Positions 35,356 through 44,622 of a stretch of 64,000 bases of DNA are shown here, piece by piece. Source of the stretch: Roseiarcus sp963741845 (lineage in GTDB: Bacteria; Pseudomonadota; Alphaproteobacteria; Rhizobiales; Beijerinckiaceae); contig CAVUJV010000024.1 of assembly GCA_963741845.1 (NCBI GenBank), forward strand, positions 1 through 64,000, given 5' to 3'. Position numbers and translations under genes: made by a program. How positions within the stretch are numbered: the stretch's first letter is position 1; each line of letters opens with the position of its first letter. The notes under the pieces were generated by a model, which saw nothing but the letters and a program-made list of their open reading frames with translations, was not told the origin of the DNA and did not search any database.

Positions 35356-37949
35356 TGGGTTGCGCCGTCAGCTCCTCCCCTGAACGCAGGGTGCGTTCCG
35401 AGAAGAACCGGCGGACCCTGTCGAGGGTTCTCCGGGCGTTTCTTTTCGTCTGCCTTCTGCTCGGGTTGACGCCGGTCGCGACCGTCGGCGCGGCGCAGCC
35501 TTCCGCCGCGCCCGCGCCCGCCGCGGCGGCCAAGCCGCCCGACAAAATGGTGATCGACGCCGACGAGCTGATCTACGACCGGGACAAGAACACCGTCTCC
35601 GCGAGCGGCTCCGTGCAGCTTTTCTATCAGGGGCGCACGCTTCAGGCCGACAAGGTCGTGTACAATCGGGCGACGAAGCGGGTCTACGCGGAAGGCCACG
35701 CCAAGATGACGGACGAGCACGGCAACGTCGTCTATGGCACGCGGTTCGAGCTCAGCGACAATTTCCGGGACGGCTTCATCGACAGCGTCCAGGTGCTGAC
35801 GCAGGACAAGACGCGCTTTACCTCGCCGCGTGTCGAGCGGCAGGAGGGGTCGGTCGTCGTCTTCAACAAGGGCGAATATACCGCCTGCGAGCCGTGCAAG
35901 GCCCATCCGGAGCGTCCGCCTTTCTGGCAGGTGCGCGCCGCCAAGATCATCGAAAACCAGGAGACCCAGACAATCTATTTCGAGGACGCGGAGCTCCTGT
36001 TCTGGGGTTGGCCGGTCTTCTACGCGCCGTATCTTTCCGCGCCCGACACCTCCGTGAACAAGAAGACGGGCTTGCTCGCGCCCGCGTTCGTGTCGGGCTC
36101 AAGCCTCGGATATGGCTTCAGCATTCCCTATTTCATCAACCTGGCGCCCAACTACGACCTGACTCTCATTCCGACCTATCTGTCGAAGCAGGGCCTATTT
36201 GGCGAGGTCGACTGGCGCCACCGCCTGGAGAACGGCCAGTACAGCATTCGATTGACGGGGATCGACGAGCAGCAGCCCAATGCCTTCGCGGTCTATCCTT
36301 TCGGGGCGGCGGACCAGCGGATGCGCGGCTCCGTGGAGACCAAGGGCGAGTTCCTGCTCAATCCCTTCTGGACGTTCGGGTGGAACGGAACCTGGCTCTC
36401 CGACAAGTTCTACCCGAATGATTACAGGCTCCAGGGCATCGATTTCAGCAACTATTTCTTCCAGGACGTCACGTCTTCCATCTATCTGCATGGACAGGCG
36501 GACCATAGCTACTTCGACCTGAGCGCCTATCACTTCGAGGGGCTCACGGCGAGCGACGAGAACCGGACAATGCCGATTGCGGCGCCGGTTCTGGATTTCA
36601 ATCGCGTCATCGATCTGCCGGAAGACCGCACCTATGGCCTCGGCGGACAAGCGACGCTGGATTTCAACGTCGTCAATATCAACCGCGCCAATGCGTCGTT
36701 CCAGTCGACCGGTCAGCAGCAGTTCGACAACGCGTACAATCTGTACAATGTTTGCGAGAGTCCCGCTAACAGGGCCGTTACGGCCTACTATCCGGGCGCC
36801 TGCATGCTGCGCGGCATCGCCGGCGATTACGCGCGGGCCTCCGGCCAGGTCTCCTGGCAGCGCAGCTACATCGACCCGATCGGCGAGGTCTGGAAACCCT
36901 TCGCCTTCGGCCGTCTCGACGGGGAATCGACCTCGCTCAACGAGACGGGGTCCATTACCTATTATAACCCGGGAGTCGGATCGAGCACGGTCGCCAATTC
37001 GAGCCAGGCCGCCTTCTTCTCCGGGTCGAACAGCGGCGCCTTCGCGCGCGGGATGGCGGGCGTCGGCGTCGAGTACCGCTATCCCTTCGTCTCGACGACG
37101 TCGTGGGGAACGCAGACGATTACCCCGATCGCGCAGATGATCGTCCGCCCCAACGAAGTGATTCCGCGCATCCAGCCGAACGAGGACGCGCAGAGCCTCG
37201 TCTTCGACGACACGAACCTTTTCGCCTGGAACAAGTTCTCGGGCTACGACCGGATCGAGGGCGGCACGCGCTTCAATTACGGCATGCAGTACACGGCGAA
37301 TTTCGCCTCGGGCGGCCATGCCAACATGATTGCGGGTCAGTCGATCCAGGTCGCGGGCCAGAACTCCTACACCCTGTACGACGTCACGAACACGGGACTT
37401 CAGTCGGGTCTGGACAAGACCTTCTCGAATTTCGTCGCGGGGGAATCGATTCAGCCGACCTCCGCGCCGATTTCCTTCATCAGCAAGCAGCAGTTCGACA
37501 GCTCCACTCTTGGGCTCGTTCGCTTCGACGCGATCGCCAAGGCGGATTTCTGGGGCGTCAGCGGAAGCCTCGATTATGCGCGCTACGCGCCTCAGCCGCT
37601 GCTCGGCTGGGCCTTTCCCCGGGACGGCCTGACGACCACGGCGTCGTATAAATTCCTCGACCGCTGGTCGGTCGACGGGTCGCTCATCGTCGACCTGTCC
37701 CGCCACTATTACGATATCGCCAATGAAACGACGCCCGTATTCTTTCCGGCCGGCTATTCCTTTGGAGTCGGCTACAAGGACGAATGCACCACCTTTACAG
37801 TCCGGTACTCGGCGGGCGTCAGCGCGCCTCCCTATTATTACACGCCGAGCGGCATGCTGATCGCGAATCCGATCATCCGCACACAGACCCTCATGTTCCA
37901 GTTGGTCCTCCGCACGCTCGGCGACTTCAAGAGCAACGCCGGGATCTGA
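35355..37949 (+). CDS. lptD: LPS-assembly outer-membrane protein LptD
   Basis: LptD (Imp/OstA) forms the outer-membrane barrel that inserts lipopolysaccharide. The start at ATG 35355 gives 864 residues with a signal sequence (VLRAFLFVCLLLGLTPVATV). An OstA-type periplasmic jellyroll follows, with IDADELIYDRDKNTVSASGS and DKVVYNRATKRVYAEGHAKM. The barrel domain comes after FWGWPVFYAPYLSAPDTSVN. Cysteines in YTACEPCKAHPE and the C-terminal YKDECTTFTVRYSAG are candidates for the inter-domain disulfides. The family usually lies upstream of surA, but here pdxA follows after 30 bases. Confidence 0.94.
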   Translation: MGCAVSSSPERRVRSEKNRRTLSRVLRAFLFVCLLLGLTPVATVGAAQPSAAPAPAAAAKPPDKMVIDADELIYDRDKNTVSASGSVQLFYQGRTLQADKVVYNRATKRVYAEGHAKMTDEHGNVVYGTRFELSDNFRDGFIDSVQVLTQDKTRFTSPRVERQEGSVVVFNKGEYTACEPCKAHPERPPFWQVRAAKIIENQETQTIYFEDAELLFWGWPVFYAPYLSAPDTSVNKKTGLLAPAFVSGSSLGYGFSIPYFINLAPNYDLTLIPTYLSKQGLFGEVDWRHRLENGQYSIRLTGIDEQQPNAFAVYPFGAADQRMRGSVETKGEFLLNPFWTFGWNGTWLSDKFYPNDYRLQGIDFSNYFFQDVTSSIYLHGQADHSYFDLSAYHFEGLTASDENRTMPIAAPVLDFNRVIDLPEDRTYGLGGQATLDFNVVNINRANASFQSTGQQQFDNAYNLYNVCESPANRAVTAYYPGACMLRGIAGDYARASGQVSWQRSYIDPIGEVWKPFAFGRLDGESTSLNETGSITYYNPGVGSSTVANSSQAAFFSGSNSGAFARGMAGVGVEYRYPFVSTTSWGTQTITPIAQMIVRPNEVIPRIQPNEDAQSLVFDDTNLFAWNKFSGYDRIEGGTRFNYGMQYTANFASGGHANMIAGQSIQVAGQNSYTLYDVTNTGLQSGLDKTFSNFVAGESIQPTSAPISFISKQQFDSSTLGLVRFDAIAKADFWGVSGSLDYARYAPQPLLGWAFPRDGLTTTASYKFLDRWSVDGSLIVDLSRHYYDIANETTPVFFPAGYSFGVGYKDECTTFTVRYSAGVSAPPYYYTPSGMLIANPIIRTQTLMFQLVLRTLGDFKSNAGI

Positions 37950-37979
37950 CGGCTTCGACCCGGCGCACGGAGGCCCCCG

Positions 37980-38979
37980 ATGGCTCGCGATAGGCTGCCG
38001 CTCGCCCTGACGATGGGCGATCCCGCGGGCATTGGCCCGGAACTCGCGGTCAGGGCCTGGGCGCGCCCGTCGGCCCGAGGACGCGCCCTTCTTCGTCATC
38101 GCCGCGCCGGAAACGATCGCGGCGGCGGCGCGACGCCTGGATCTGGACGCCCCGGTCGTCGAGACCGACGCCGCCGACGCCCTCTCCGTCTTCGCGAAAG
38201 GCGTGCCCGTGGTCCCGCTGGAGAACCGGGTCTCCGCCAGGCCCGGCCATCCCGACCCTGAAAACGCCGCCGGGACGATCGAATCGATCACGCGCGCCGT
38301 CGAAGCGGTGCGGATGGAGCATGCGCGCGCCGTCGTCACCAACCCGATCGCCAAGTCGGTTCTTTACCAGTCCGGCTTCCGCTTCCCGGGACATACCGAA
38401 TTTCTGGGGGAGCTTTCGGGCGCCTGGGGCGAACCCGCCTTTCCGGTCATGATGATCTGGTCGGAGGCGCTGGCGGTCGTGCCTGTGACGATCCACATCC
38501 CGCTGTCCGAAGCGGCGAAGGCGCTGACCCCGGACTTGCTTCTGCGCACGGCGCGGATCGTCGATCGCGACCTGCGCAGCCGCTTCGGCCTCGAGGCGCC
38601 GCGGCTGGCTTTCGCGGGCCTCAACCCCCATGCCGGAGAGGGCGGCGCGATGGGCCGCGAGGAGATCGAAATCATCGAGCCCGTGATCCGGGCCCTGCGC
38701 GCCGAAGGCGTCGAGGCGATCGGACCTCTGCCCGCCGACACGATGTTCCATGCGCGGGCGCGCGCCCGTTACGATGTCGCGCTCACCATGTATCACGATC
38801 AGGGGCTCATCCCGGTCAAGACGCTCGCTTTCGACGAAGGCGTGAATGTCACGCTCGGCCTCCCCTTCCTTCGCACGTCGCCCGATCATGGCACCGCGTT
38901 CGACATCGCGGGAAAAGGGATCGCCAACCCGTCGAGCCTGATCGCCGCGCTGAGGCTCGCGGACCGGCTGACGCGATGA
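37980..38979 (+). CDS. pdxA: 4-hydroxythreonine-4-phosphate dehydrogenase PdxA (frameshifted)
   Basis: PdxA oxidises 4-phosphohydroxy-L-threonine in pyridoxal-phosphate synthesis. The first frame gives MARDRLPLALTMGDPAGIGP and ELAVRAWAR. One extra base within 38061-38070 then shifts the reading to RPEDAPFFVIAAPETIAAAA. The rest is intact: ITNP-like VVTNPIAKSVLYQSGFRFPG HTE, LNPHAGEGGAMG and TMYHDQGLIPVKTL carry the metal-binding histidines and aspartate. The corrected length is 332 residues, normal for the family. The stop overlaps the rsmA start (ATGA), the conserved pdxA-rsmA arrangement. Confidence 0.94.
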
Positions 38980-39848
38980 GCCTTGCCGCCGATGGTCTGC
39001 CGCCGCTCCGCGAGGTCGTGGCGCGCTACGGCCTCGACGCCCGCAAGGCGCTCGGCCAGAATTTCCTCTTCGATCTCAATCTCACCGGAAAGATCGCCCG
39101 CGCCGCGGGGCCGCTGGCCGGCGTCGCGGTGGTCGAGGTCGGCCCCGGCCCCGGCGGCCTCACCCGGGCGCTGCTCGCGGAAGGCGCGGCGAAAGTCATC
39201 GCGATCGAGCGCGACGAGCGCGCGCTGCCGGCCCTGGCCGAGATCGGCGCGCATTGGCCGGGGAAACTCGACATCGTCGCGGCCGACGCGCTGACCGTCT
39301 CGCAGGACTCGCTAGTCGCCCGCGCGGGCGGTCTGCCCCTGAGAATCTGCGCCAACCTTCCCTACAATATCGCAACGCCCCTCCTTGTCGGCTGGCTGGA
39401 GACCGAGCCGTGGCCGCCGGCCTTCGACCGCTTCGTGCTGATGTTCCAGCGGGAAGTCGCGCTGCGAATCGTCGCGACGCCGAAGGAGCGCGCCGACTAC
39501 GGGCGCCTTGCCGTGCTTGCGGGATGGCGCGCGCAGGCGCGCATCCTGTTCGACGTGCCGGCCGCCGCCTTCACCCCGCCTCCCAAAGTGACCTCCAGCG
39601 TGGTCGAACTCGTTCCCCGCGCCACGCCCGATCCTTGCGACGGAAAGACGCTGAGCGCGCTCACGCAGGCCGCCTTCGGGCAGCGGCGCAAGATGCTGCG
39701 GCAATCGCTGAAAGCCTTCGCCGCCCAGCGCGGCGTCGAGGTTACGGCGCTTCTCGCCGAAGCCGGGCTGGAACCGACGATGCGGGCGGAGGAGGTCGAT
39801 GTCGCGGGCTTCGTCCGGCTGGCGCGCGCCGCGAAGCGGCGCGGCTGA
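38976..39848 (+). CDS. rsmA: 16S rRNA (adenine-1518/1519 N6)-dimethyltransferase RsmA (KsgA)
   Basis: RsmA dimethylates A1518 and A1519 of 16S rRNA in the late steps of 30S maturation. The 290-residue protein shows KALGQNFLFDLNLTGKIARA, SAM motif I VVEVGPGPGGLTRALLAEGA, motif II VIAIERDERALPAL and the catalytic motif NLPYNIATPLL. The C-terminal helical domain contains QRRKMLRQSLKAFA. It overlaps pdxA by 4 nt and is convergent with a thioesterase gene 12 bases away. Confidence 0.96.
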   Translation: MSLAADGLPPLREVVARYGLDARKALGQNFLFDLNLTGKIARAAGPLAGVAVVEVGPGPGGLTRALLAEGAAKVIAIERDERALPALAEIGAHWPGKLDIVAADALTVSQDSLVARAGGLPLRICANLPYNIATPLLVGWLETEPWPPAFDRFVLMFQREVALRIVATPKERADYGRLAVLAGWRAQARILFDVPAAAFTPPPKVTSSVVELVPRATPDPCDGKTLSALTQAAFGQRRKMLRQSLKAFAAQRGVEVTALLAEAGLEPTMRAEEVDVAGFVRLARAAKRRG

Positions 39849-39860
39849 GGGCAGGCCCGG

Positions 39861-40259
39861 TCACAAGGTCATCTGCGTCTGCGTCACGAGCGCGACCAGC
39901 TTGCCGGTTTCGGTCTCGATCCGGGTTTGCCAGACCTGCGTCCGGCGGCCTCCATGAACGGGTTCGCAGCGCCCGATGAGCGTCGCGCCGACAGGAGCGC
40001 TTCCGACGAAATTCGTCTTGCTTTCGAGGGTCGTCGTGGCTTTCGCGTCGGCCGGCAGGCCGACGAAGGACGCGCCGCCGCCGAGCGTGTCGGCGAAGCT
40101 CATGATCGCTCCGCCATGCACTCTGCCGCCGAGCGTGCAGAGCTCCGGCTTCACGATCATCCGCGCTTCGACGCCGCCGGCGTCGGCGCGAAGGAATTCG
40201 ATGCCGAGAAGCTCGGCGAAGGGAAGCGGATGCGCTTTGAGGCGGTCGAGCGGAGTCAT
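39861..40259 (-). CDS. PaaI-type hotdog thioesterase
   Basis: A 132-residue single hotdog domain beginning MTPLDRLKAHPLPFAELLGI. The segment LGGRVHGGAIMSFADTLGGG is the PaaI/YdiI-type core, H-G-G-x-x-x-x-x-x-D. Family members hydrolyse acyl-CoA esters (phenylacetyl-CoA, 1,4-dihydroxy-2-naphthoyl-CoA and others); the substrate cannot be read here. No paa or menaquinone genes are nearby. The start at 40259 begins at the conserved region. Confidence 0.82.
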   Translation of the reverse strand: MTPLDRLKAHPLPFAELLGIEFLRADAGGVEARMIVKPELCTLGGRVHGGAIMSFADTLGGGASFVGLPADAKATTTLESKTNFVGSAPVGATLIGRCEPVHGGRRTQVWQTRIETETGKLVALVTQTQMTL

Positions 40260-40452
40260 GGGCGTCTCCCGTATCGTCCGCTTATACGATATCGCTTCGC
40301 CCCTGTGCGGGCGCGTCGCGTTGCGGTAAGGCCGATCAAAGAGCGTCGCGAGCCGGAAACGCCGCCGCGGCCTATTCTCTCCCCAATAATGGGGAATAGG
40401 GTCGCAGGGGCGTTGCAATTCCCTGAATCGAAATAGTCCGTATATAAACCTT

Positions 40453-42546
40453 ATGCGTCCGTCCATTCTCGATCCCCTGTTTGCGCCAGCGAGCACGCTG
40501 CCGGGGATCGGGCCGAAAAATGCAAAGCTTTTCGACAAGCTCCTTGGCAGGGCCCAGGGCGCGCGCGTGCTCGACGTGCTTTTCCACATTCCCTACGCCA
40601 CGCTTGACCGGCGCGCCCGCCCGAAAATCCGGGACGCCGAACCGGGGACGATCGTCACCATCGAAGCGCGGGTGACGGAACATCACGAGCCGCCCAACGC
40701 GCGCTCCCGCGCGCCGTTCAAGGTGCTGGTCGAGGACGAGACGGGCGATGTCGAACTCGTGTTCTTCCTCGCCAATCCTGCCTGGGTGCGCTCGCGCCTG
40801 CCGATCGGCGCGACGCGCTGGATCTCCGGCAAGCTCGAACTGTGGGACGGCCACCGCCAGATCGTTCATCCCGACCGGGTCATGGATGGCGAGGAGATCA
40901 ATCGTCTGCCGGCGGTCGAGCCCGTCTATGGGCTGACCGAGGGGCTCTATCAGCGAACCGTCGCCAAGGCCGCCGAAGGCGCCCTGAAGCGCCTGCCGAA
41001 ACTTCGCGAATGGATCGCGCCCGAAATCCTCGCGGCCCTCAAGCTGCCCGGCTTCGCCGAAGCGCTCGCGGCGCTTCACCATCCGAAGACGCCGGAGGAC
41101 ATCGATCCCGCCGGCCCGGCGATGACGCGGCTCGCCTATGACGAACTCCTCGCCAATCAGCTGGCGCTTCTGCTCGTGCGGGCGCGCATGCGGCAGCATT
41201 CGGGCCGGGCGCATGTCGGGGAGGGCGCGCTCGCGCGGAAGATCGAAGCCGCGCTGCCCTTTTTGCTGACCGGCGCGCAGGCCCGCGCGATCGAGGAGAT
41301 CCGCACCGATCTGCGCGCCGAAAAGCGCATGATCCGCATGCTTCAGGGCGATGTCGGCTCGGGCAAGACCGTGGTCGCCCTGATCGCGATGGCGGATGTC
41401 GTCGAAGCCGGCGCGCAGGCCGCGATGATGGCGCCGACGGAAGTCCTGGCCCGCCAGCATTTCGAGCGCATGGCCCCGCTCGCGGAGGCCGCGGGCTTGC
41501 GCCTCGCGCTGATGACGGGACGGGACCGGGCGCCGGAGCGTCGCCGGACGCTCGCGGCGCTGGCCTCGGGCGAACTCGATATCGTCGTCGGCACGCATGC
41601 GCTTTTCCAGGAGAGCGTCGTCTTCAAAAATCTCGGCCTCGCGGTCGTCGACGAGCAGCATCGTTTCGGCGTTCGGCAGCGCCTGGCGCTCGCTTCGAAG
41701 GGCGAGCGCGTCGATCTTCTGGTCATGACGGCGACGCCGATCCCGCGCTCGCTGGTGCTGGCCTATTTCGGCGACATGGACGTCTCCGCGCTGCGCGAGA
41801 AGCCGCCGGGCCGCAAGCCGATCGACACGCGCGCGGCGCCGATCGAGCGGCTGGGCGAAGTGGCCACGGGCCTCGCCCGCGTTCTTGCGAGCGGATCGCG
41901 CGCCTACTGGATCTGCCCGCTGGTCGAGGAGAGCGAGACGCTCGACGTCGCCGCGGCGGAGGAACGGGCGCAGACGCTCCGCGCCCTGTTCGGCGGCGCG
42001 GTCGGCCTCCTGCACGGCAAGATGACGGGTCCCGAGAAGGACGCCGCGATGGAGCGCTTCCAGCGCGGCGAGACGAAACTCCTTGTCGCGACGACCGTGG
42101 TCGAGGTCGGCGTCGACGTGCCCGAGGCGACGATCATGATCGTCGAGCACGCCGAGCGTTTCGGCCTCGCGCAGCTTCACCAGCTGCGCGGCCGGGTGGG
42201 GCGCGGCGAGAGCGATTCGTCCTGCCTGCTGCTTTACAAGGGACCCTTGAGCGAAGCCGGCGTGACCCGGCTCGAGATCCTGCGCGCGACGGAGGACGGC
42301 TTCCGCATCGCCGAGGAGGATCTGCGCCTGCGGGGCGAGGGAGACGTGCTCGGCGCGCGCCAGGCCGGCATGCCCGGCTTCCGCTTCGCCCGTCTCGACG
42401 TTCACGCCGGTCTCATGTCCCGCGCGCGTCAGGAGGCCGAGAAGGCGCTCGCGCGCAGCGAACGCCTGGCAGAGGACGAGAGCCTGCGGCTGCTGCTCTA
42501 TCTCTTCGAGCGGGACGAGGCCGCGAGGCTGATCGAGGCGGGATAG
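40453..42546 (+). CDS. recG: ATP-dependent DNA helicase RecG
   Basis: RecG remodels stalled forks and Holliday junctions. The 697-residue product has the N-terminal wedge/OB domain (LPGIGPKNAKLFDKLLGRAQ, then DVLFHIPYA). Helicase motifs follow: Q-motif region LTGAQARAIEEI, Walker A MLQGDVGSGKTVVALIAMAD, DEQHRFGVRQR, TATPIPRSL, VEVGVDVPEATIMIVEHAER and QLHQLRGRVGRG. The C-terminal DLRLRGEGDVLGARQAGMPG is RecG-specific. It is intact, with about 190 bases of gene-free sequence upstream. Confidence 0.97.
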   Translation: MRPSILDPLFAPASTLPGIGPKNAKLFDKLLGRAQGARVLDVLFHIPYATLDRRARPKIRDAEPGTIVTIEARVTEHHEPPNARSRAPFKVLVEDETGDVELVFFLANPAWVRSRLPIGATRWISGKLELWDGHRQIVHPDRVMDGEEINRLPAVEPVYGLTEGLYQRTVAKAAEGALKRLPKLREWIAPEILAALKLPGFAEALAALHHPKTPEDIDPAGPAMTRLAYDELLANQLALLLVRARMRQHSGRAHVGEGALARKIEAALPFLLTGAQARAIEEIRTDLRAEKRMIRMLQGDVGSGKTVVALIAMADVVEAGAQAAMMAPTEVLARQHFERMAPLAEAAGLRLALMTGRDRAPERRRTLAALASGELDIVVGTHALFQESVVFKNLGLAVVDEQHRFGVRQRLALASKGERVDLLVMTATPIPRSLVLAYFGDMDVSALREKPPGRKPIDTRAAPIERLGEVATGLARVLASGSRAYWICPLVEESETLDVAAAEERAQTLRALFGGAVGLLHGKMTGPEKDAAMERFQRGETKLLVATTVVEVGVDVPEATIMIVEHAERFGLAQLHQLRGRVGRGESDSSCLLLYKGPLSEAGVTRLEILRATEDGFRIAEEDLRLRGEGDVLGARQAGMPGFRFARLDVHAGLMSRARQEAEKALARSERLAEDESLRLLLYLFERDEAARLIEAG

Positions 42547-42585
42547 GGCGGCGCCCTTCCCGGTCGGCCAAAGCGCGCAAATGAA

Positions 42586-42609
42586 AACGGCGGGCCGAAG
42601 CCCGCCGTT
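42586..42609 (-). terminator. Rho-independent terminator of rplK-rplA with UUCG tetraloop
   Basis: A perfect 10-base-pair stem AACGGCGGGC / GCCCGCCGTT closes a four-base loop. On the minus strand the loop reads TTCG, the exceptionally stable UUCG tetraloop, and the stem is followed by TTCATTT. It lies 28 bases after the rplA stop and can also act on convergent recG transcripts. Confidence 0.85.
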
Positions 42610-42637
42610 CCCGTTTCTGCCTTAAAGCGGCGGAGCG

Positions 42638-43351
42638 TTACGTCCCGACCGACTGGGCCGTCTGGAGCGTCGAGAGATCGACCTTCACGCCCGGCCCCAT
42701 CGTCGAGGAGACGGCGGCGCGGAGCAGATAGGAGCCCTTCGCCCCCGTCGGCTTCGCGCGGTTCACCGCATCGACGAAGGCCCGGATGTTCTCCGCGAGC
42801 TTGTCCTCGCCGAACGAGGCCTTGCCGACCGTGCCCTGCACGATGCCGGCCTTCTCGGCGCGGAACTCGACGGCGCCGCCCTTGGAGGCAAACACCGCCG
42901 CCTTCACGTCCATCGTCACCGTGCCGACCTTCGGGTTCGGCATCAGGCCGCGCGGGCCCAAAACCTTGCCGAGACGGCCGACGAGCGGCATCAGGTCGGG
43001 GGTCGCGATGCAGCGGTCGAAGTTGATCTCGCCGCCCTGCACCGCCGTCACGAGGTCTTCCGCGCCGACGATGTCGGCGCCCGCCTCGCGCGCCTCGTCC
43101 GCCTTCGCGCCGCGCGCGAAGACAGCGACGCGGAGCGTGCGGCCGGTGCCGTTCGGCAGGTTGACGACGCCGCGCACCATCTGGTCCGCATGCTTCGGAT
43201 CGACGCCGAGGTTGAGCGCGAGCTCGACCGTCTCGTCGAACTTGGCGGAAGCGTTGGTCTTCACCAGCTTCACCGCCTCGTCGAGCTTGTAGAGCTTCGT
43301 GCGCTCGACCGCCTCGCGGGCCTTCTTAATTCTCTTGCCGTGATGCGCCAT
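42638..43351 (-). CDS. rplA: 50S ribosomal protein L1
   Basis: L1 binds 23S rRNA at the mobile stalk near the E site and usually represses its own operon. The 237-residue protein begins MAHHGKRIKKAREAVERTKL and carries the L1 core VELALNLGVDPKHADQMVRG and LMPLVGRLGKVLGPRGLMPN PK. The C-terminal KGSYLLRAAVSSTMGPGVKV completes the family pattern. It lies 4 bases after rplK in the standard rplK-rplA pair. Confidence 0.98.
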   Translation of the reverse strand: MAHHGKRIKKAREAVERTKLYKLDEAVKLVKTNASAKFDETVELALNLGVDPKHADQMVRGVVNLPNGTGRTLRVAVFARGAKADEAREAGADIVGAEDLVTAVQGGEINFDRCIATPDLMPLVGRLGKVLGPRGLMPNPKVGTVTMDVKAAVFASKGGAVEFRAEKAGIVQGTVGKASFGEDKLAENIRAFVDAVNRAKPTGAKGSYLLRAAVSSTMGPGVKVDLSTLQTAQSVGT

Positions 43352-43355
43352 GGTC

Positions 43356-43802
43356 TTACTCCACCACCTGCAGGCCCATCGAGCGGGCGGAGCCTTCGAT
43401 CATCTTCATCGCCGACTCGATCGAATCGCAATTGAGGTCGATGATCTTCTTCTCGGCGATCTCGCGCACCTGCTCCTTCGTCACCTTGCCGACGAAGCCG
43501 CGGCCGGGCGTCTTGGAGCCGGAGGCGGGCTTCTTGCCGAGCTTGAGGTTCGCCGCCTTCTTGAGCCAGAAGGTCACCGGCGGCTGCCGCATCTCGAAGG
43601 TGAACGAGCGGTCCTGATAGGCCGTGATGACGACGGGGATGGGCGAACCCTTCTCCATCTGCGCGGTGCGCGCATTGAAGGCCTTGCAGAATTCCATGAT
43701 GTTGAGGCCGCGCTGGCCGAGCGCGGGACCGATCGGCGGCGACGGATTGGCCGCGCCGGCCGGCACCTGAAGTTTGATATAGCCGGCAATTTTCTTTGCC
43801 AT
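43356..43802 (-). CDS. rplK: 50S ribosomal protein L11
   Basis: L11 forms part of the GTPase-associated centre and is needed for RelA activation. The 148-residue protein starts MAKKIAGYIKLQVPAGAANP and includes SPPIGPALGQRGLNIMEFCK and the C-terminal rRNA-binding segment GFVGKVTKEQVREIAEKKII. It is the first gene of this unit. nusG and secE, which usually precede it, are not upstream, so it has its own promoter region. Confidence 0.98.
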   Translation of the reverse strand: MAKKIAGYIKLQVPAGAANPSPPIGPALGQRGLNIMEFCKAFNARTAQMEKGSPIPVVITAYQDRSFTFEMRQPPVTFWLKKAANLKLGKKPASGSKTPGRGFVGKVTKEQVREIAEKKIIDLNCDSIESAMKMIEGSARSMGLQVVE

Positions 43803-43939
43803 TGGCTGCTCCTGTGCGACGGCGCAGCCCTGGCCGGGGTTTCATGCCCGGAAGGCTGCGCCAGGTTTGCAGTTTCGTGGTGCGAACGGAAGTCCCGGCT
43901 GGCGACCGGGCGTTCTTCCACGGTTTTGCGAAGGCGCCG

Positions 43940-43968
43940 CGCATAGCAGGTTTGGGGGGCGGGGGCAA
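43940..43968 (-). promoter_or_regulatory. Candidate promoter for rplK-rplA
   Basis: Read on the minus strand, TTGCCC (43963-43968) and TATGCG (43940-43945) are separated by 17 bases, the ideal sigma-70 spacing. They lie about 140 bases upstream of the rplK start, leaving a long leader that could carry the L1 autoregulatory site, although I cannot identify that site. Confidence 0.35.
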
Positions 43969-44076
43969 CCTGCCCATCATTGCGACGCGGTGTCACGTCG
44001 ACGATCCGGATTAATCCTGCTATTCTTATTTTAGTTGAAATGGCGATTGTTTTGCGACTTTACAAAGGAGAAAGTC

Positions 44077-44259
44077 ATGGACAAGGATCGTGTCGCTGGA
44101 TCGGCGAAGCAGGTCAAGGGCGCTGTAAAAGAGGCGGTCGGCAAGGTGGTCGGCGACTCCAAGCTCGAGGCGGAGGGCAAAGCCGATAAGGCCGAAGGGA
44201 AAGTGCAAAATGCGATTGGCGGCCTGAAAGACGCCGTCCGGGAGGCCGTGAAGAAGTAG
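44077..44259 (+). CDS. CsbD family stress protein
   Basis: A 60-residue, highly charged protein starting MDKDRVAGSAKQVKGAVKEA with AAAGGAG just upstream. The pattern KVVGDSKLEAEGKADKAEGK VQ is the CsbD hallmark. Family members are induced by general stress, but their biochemical role is unknown. It is the first gene of a string of very small genes in the same orientation, and is divergent from rplK. Confidence 0.9.
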   Translation: MDKDRVAGSAKQVKGAVKEAVGKVVGDSKLEAEGKADKAEGKVQNAIGGLKDAVREAVKK

Positions 44260-44338
44260 TCGATTCGGAGGCCGTTTCGAAAAGAAAAAGCGGCTGAGTG
44301 GCGCCTTACAAGTGACGGCCAAAAAATGGGAGATAACC

Positions 44339-44542
44339 ATGGACTGGAACCGCATTGAAGGGAATTGGAAACAGATCAAGGGACAGGTGAAAGAGAAGTG
44401 GGGGAAACTCACCGACGATGATCTTGATCAGATGAACGGTCGTCGTGAGCAGCTCGAGGGAAGAATCCAGGAGCGTTACGGGATCGCGAAAGATCAGGCG
44501 AAGAAAGATGTCGACGCTTGGTATGATTCTATAAAGTGGTGA
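44339..44542 (+). CDS. CsbD family protein, second copy (YjbJ-like)
   Basis: A 67-residue protein, MDWNRIEGNWKQIKGQVKEK followed by WGKLTDDDLDQMNGRREQLE. It is of the YjbJ-like CsbD type, with the conserved W-x-x-I-x-G-x-W-K-x-x-K-G start and the central L-T-D-D-D-L. It belongs to a different CsbD subgroup from the copy 80 bases upstream, so this is not a recent duplication. A nine-base-pair stem follows. Confidence 0.9.
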   Translation: MDWNRIEGNWKQIKGQVKEKWGKLTDDDLDQMNGRREQLEGRIQERYGIAKDQAKKDVDAWYDSIKW

Positions 44543-44546
44543 TGAG

Positions 44547-44590
44547 AGGGAGCGGCGCTACGCCCTTGCTCTGTGTCTTCCCCGCTCCCT
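44547..44590 (+). terminator. Possible hairpin after the second CsbD gene
   Basis: The arms AGGGAGCGG (44547-44555) and CCGCTCCCT (44582-44590) are perfectly complementary with a 26-base loop. No T-run follows, so attenuation between csbD and the next small gene is only a possibility. Confidence 0.35.
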
Positions 44591-44622
44591 GAACAGGGGA
44601 TGCCTGTTACAAAAGGAACACC

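Noticed and set aside
36195..38354. 719-residue open frame antisense to lptD
   Set aside because: It mirrors the codon structure of lptD, has no recognisable domain, and crosses the lptD-pdxA junction. High-GC genes routinely leave such open antisense frames.
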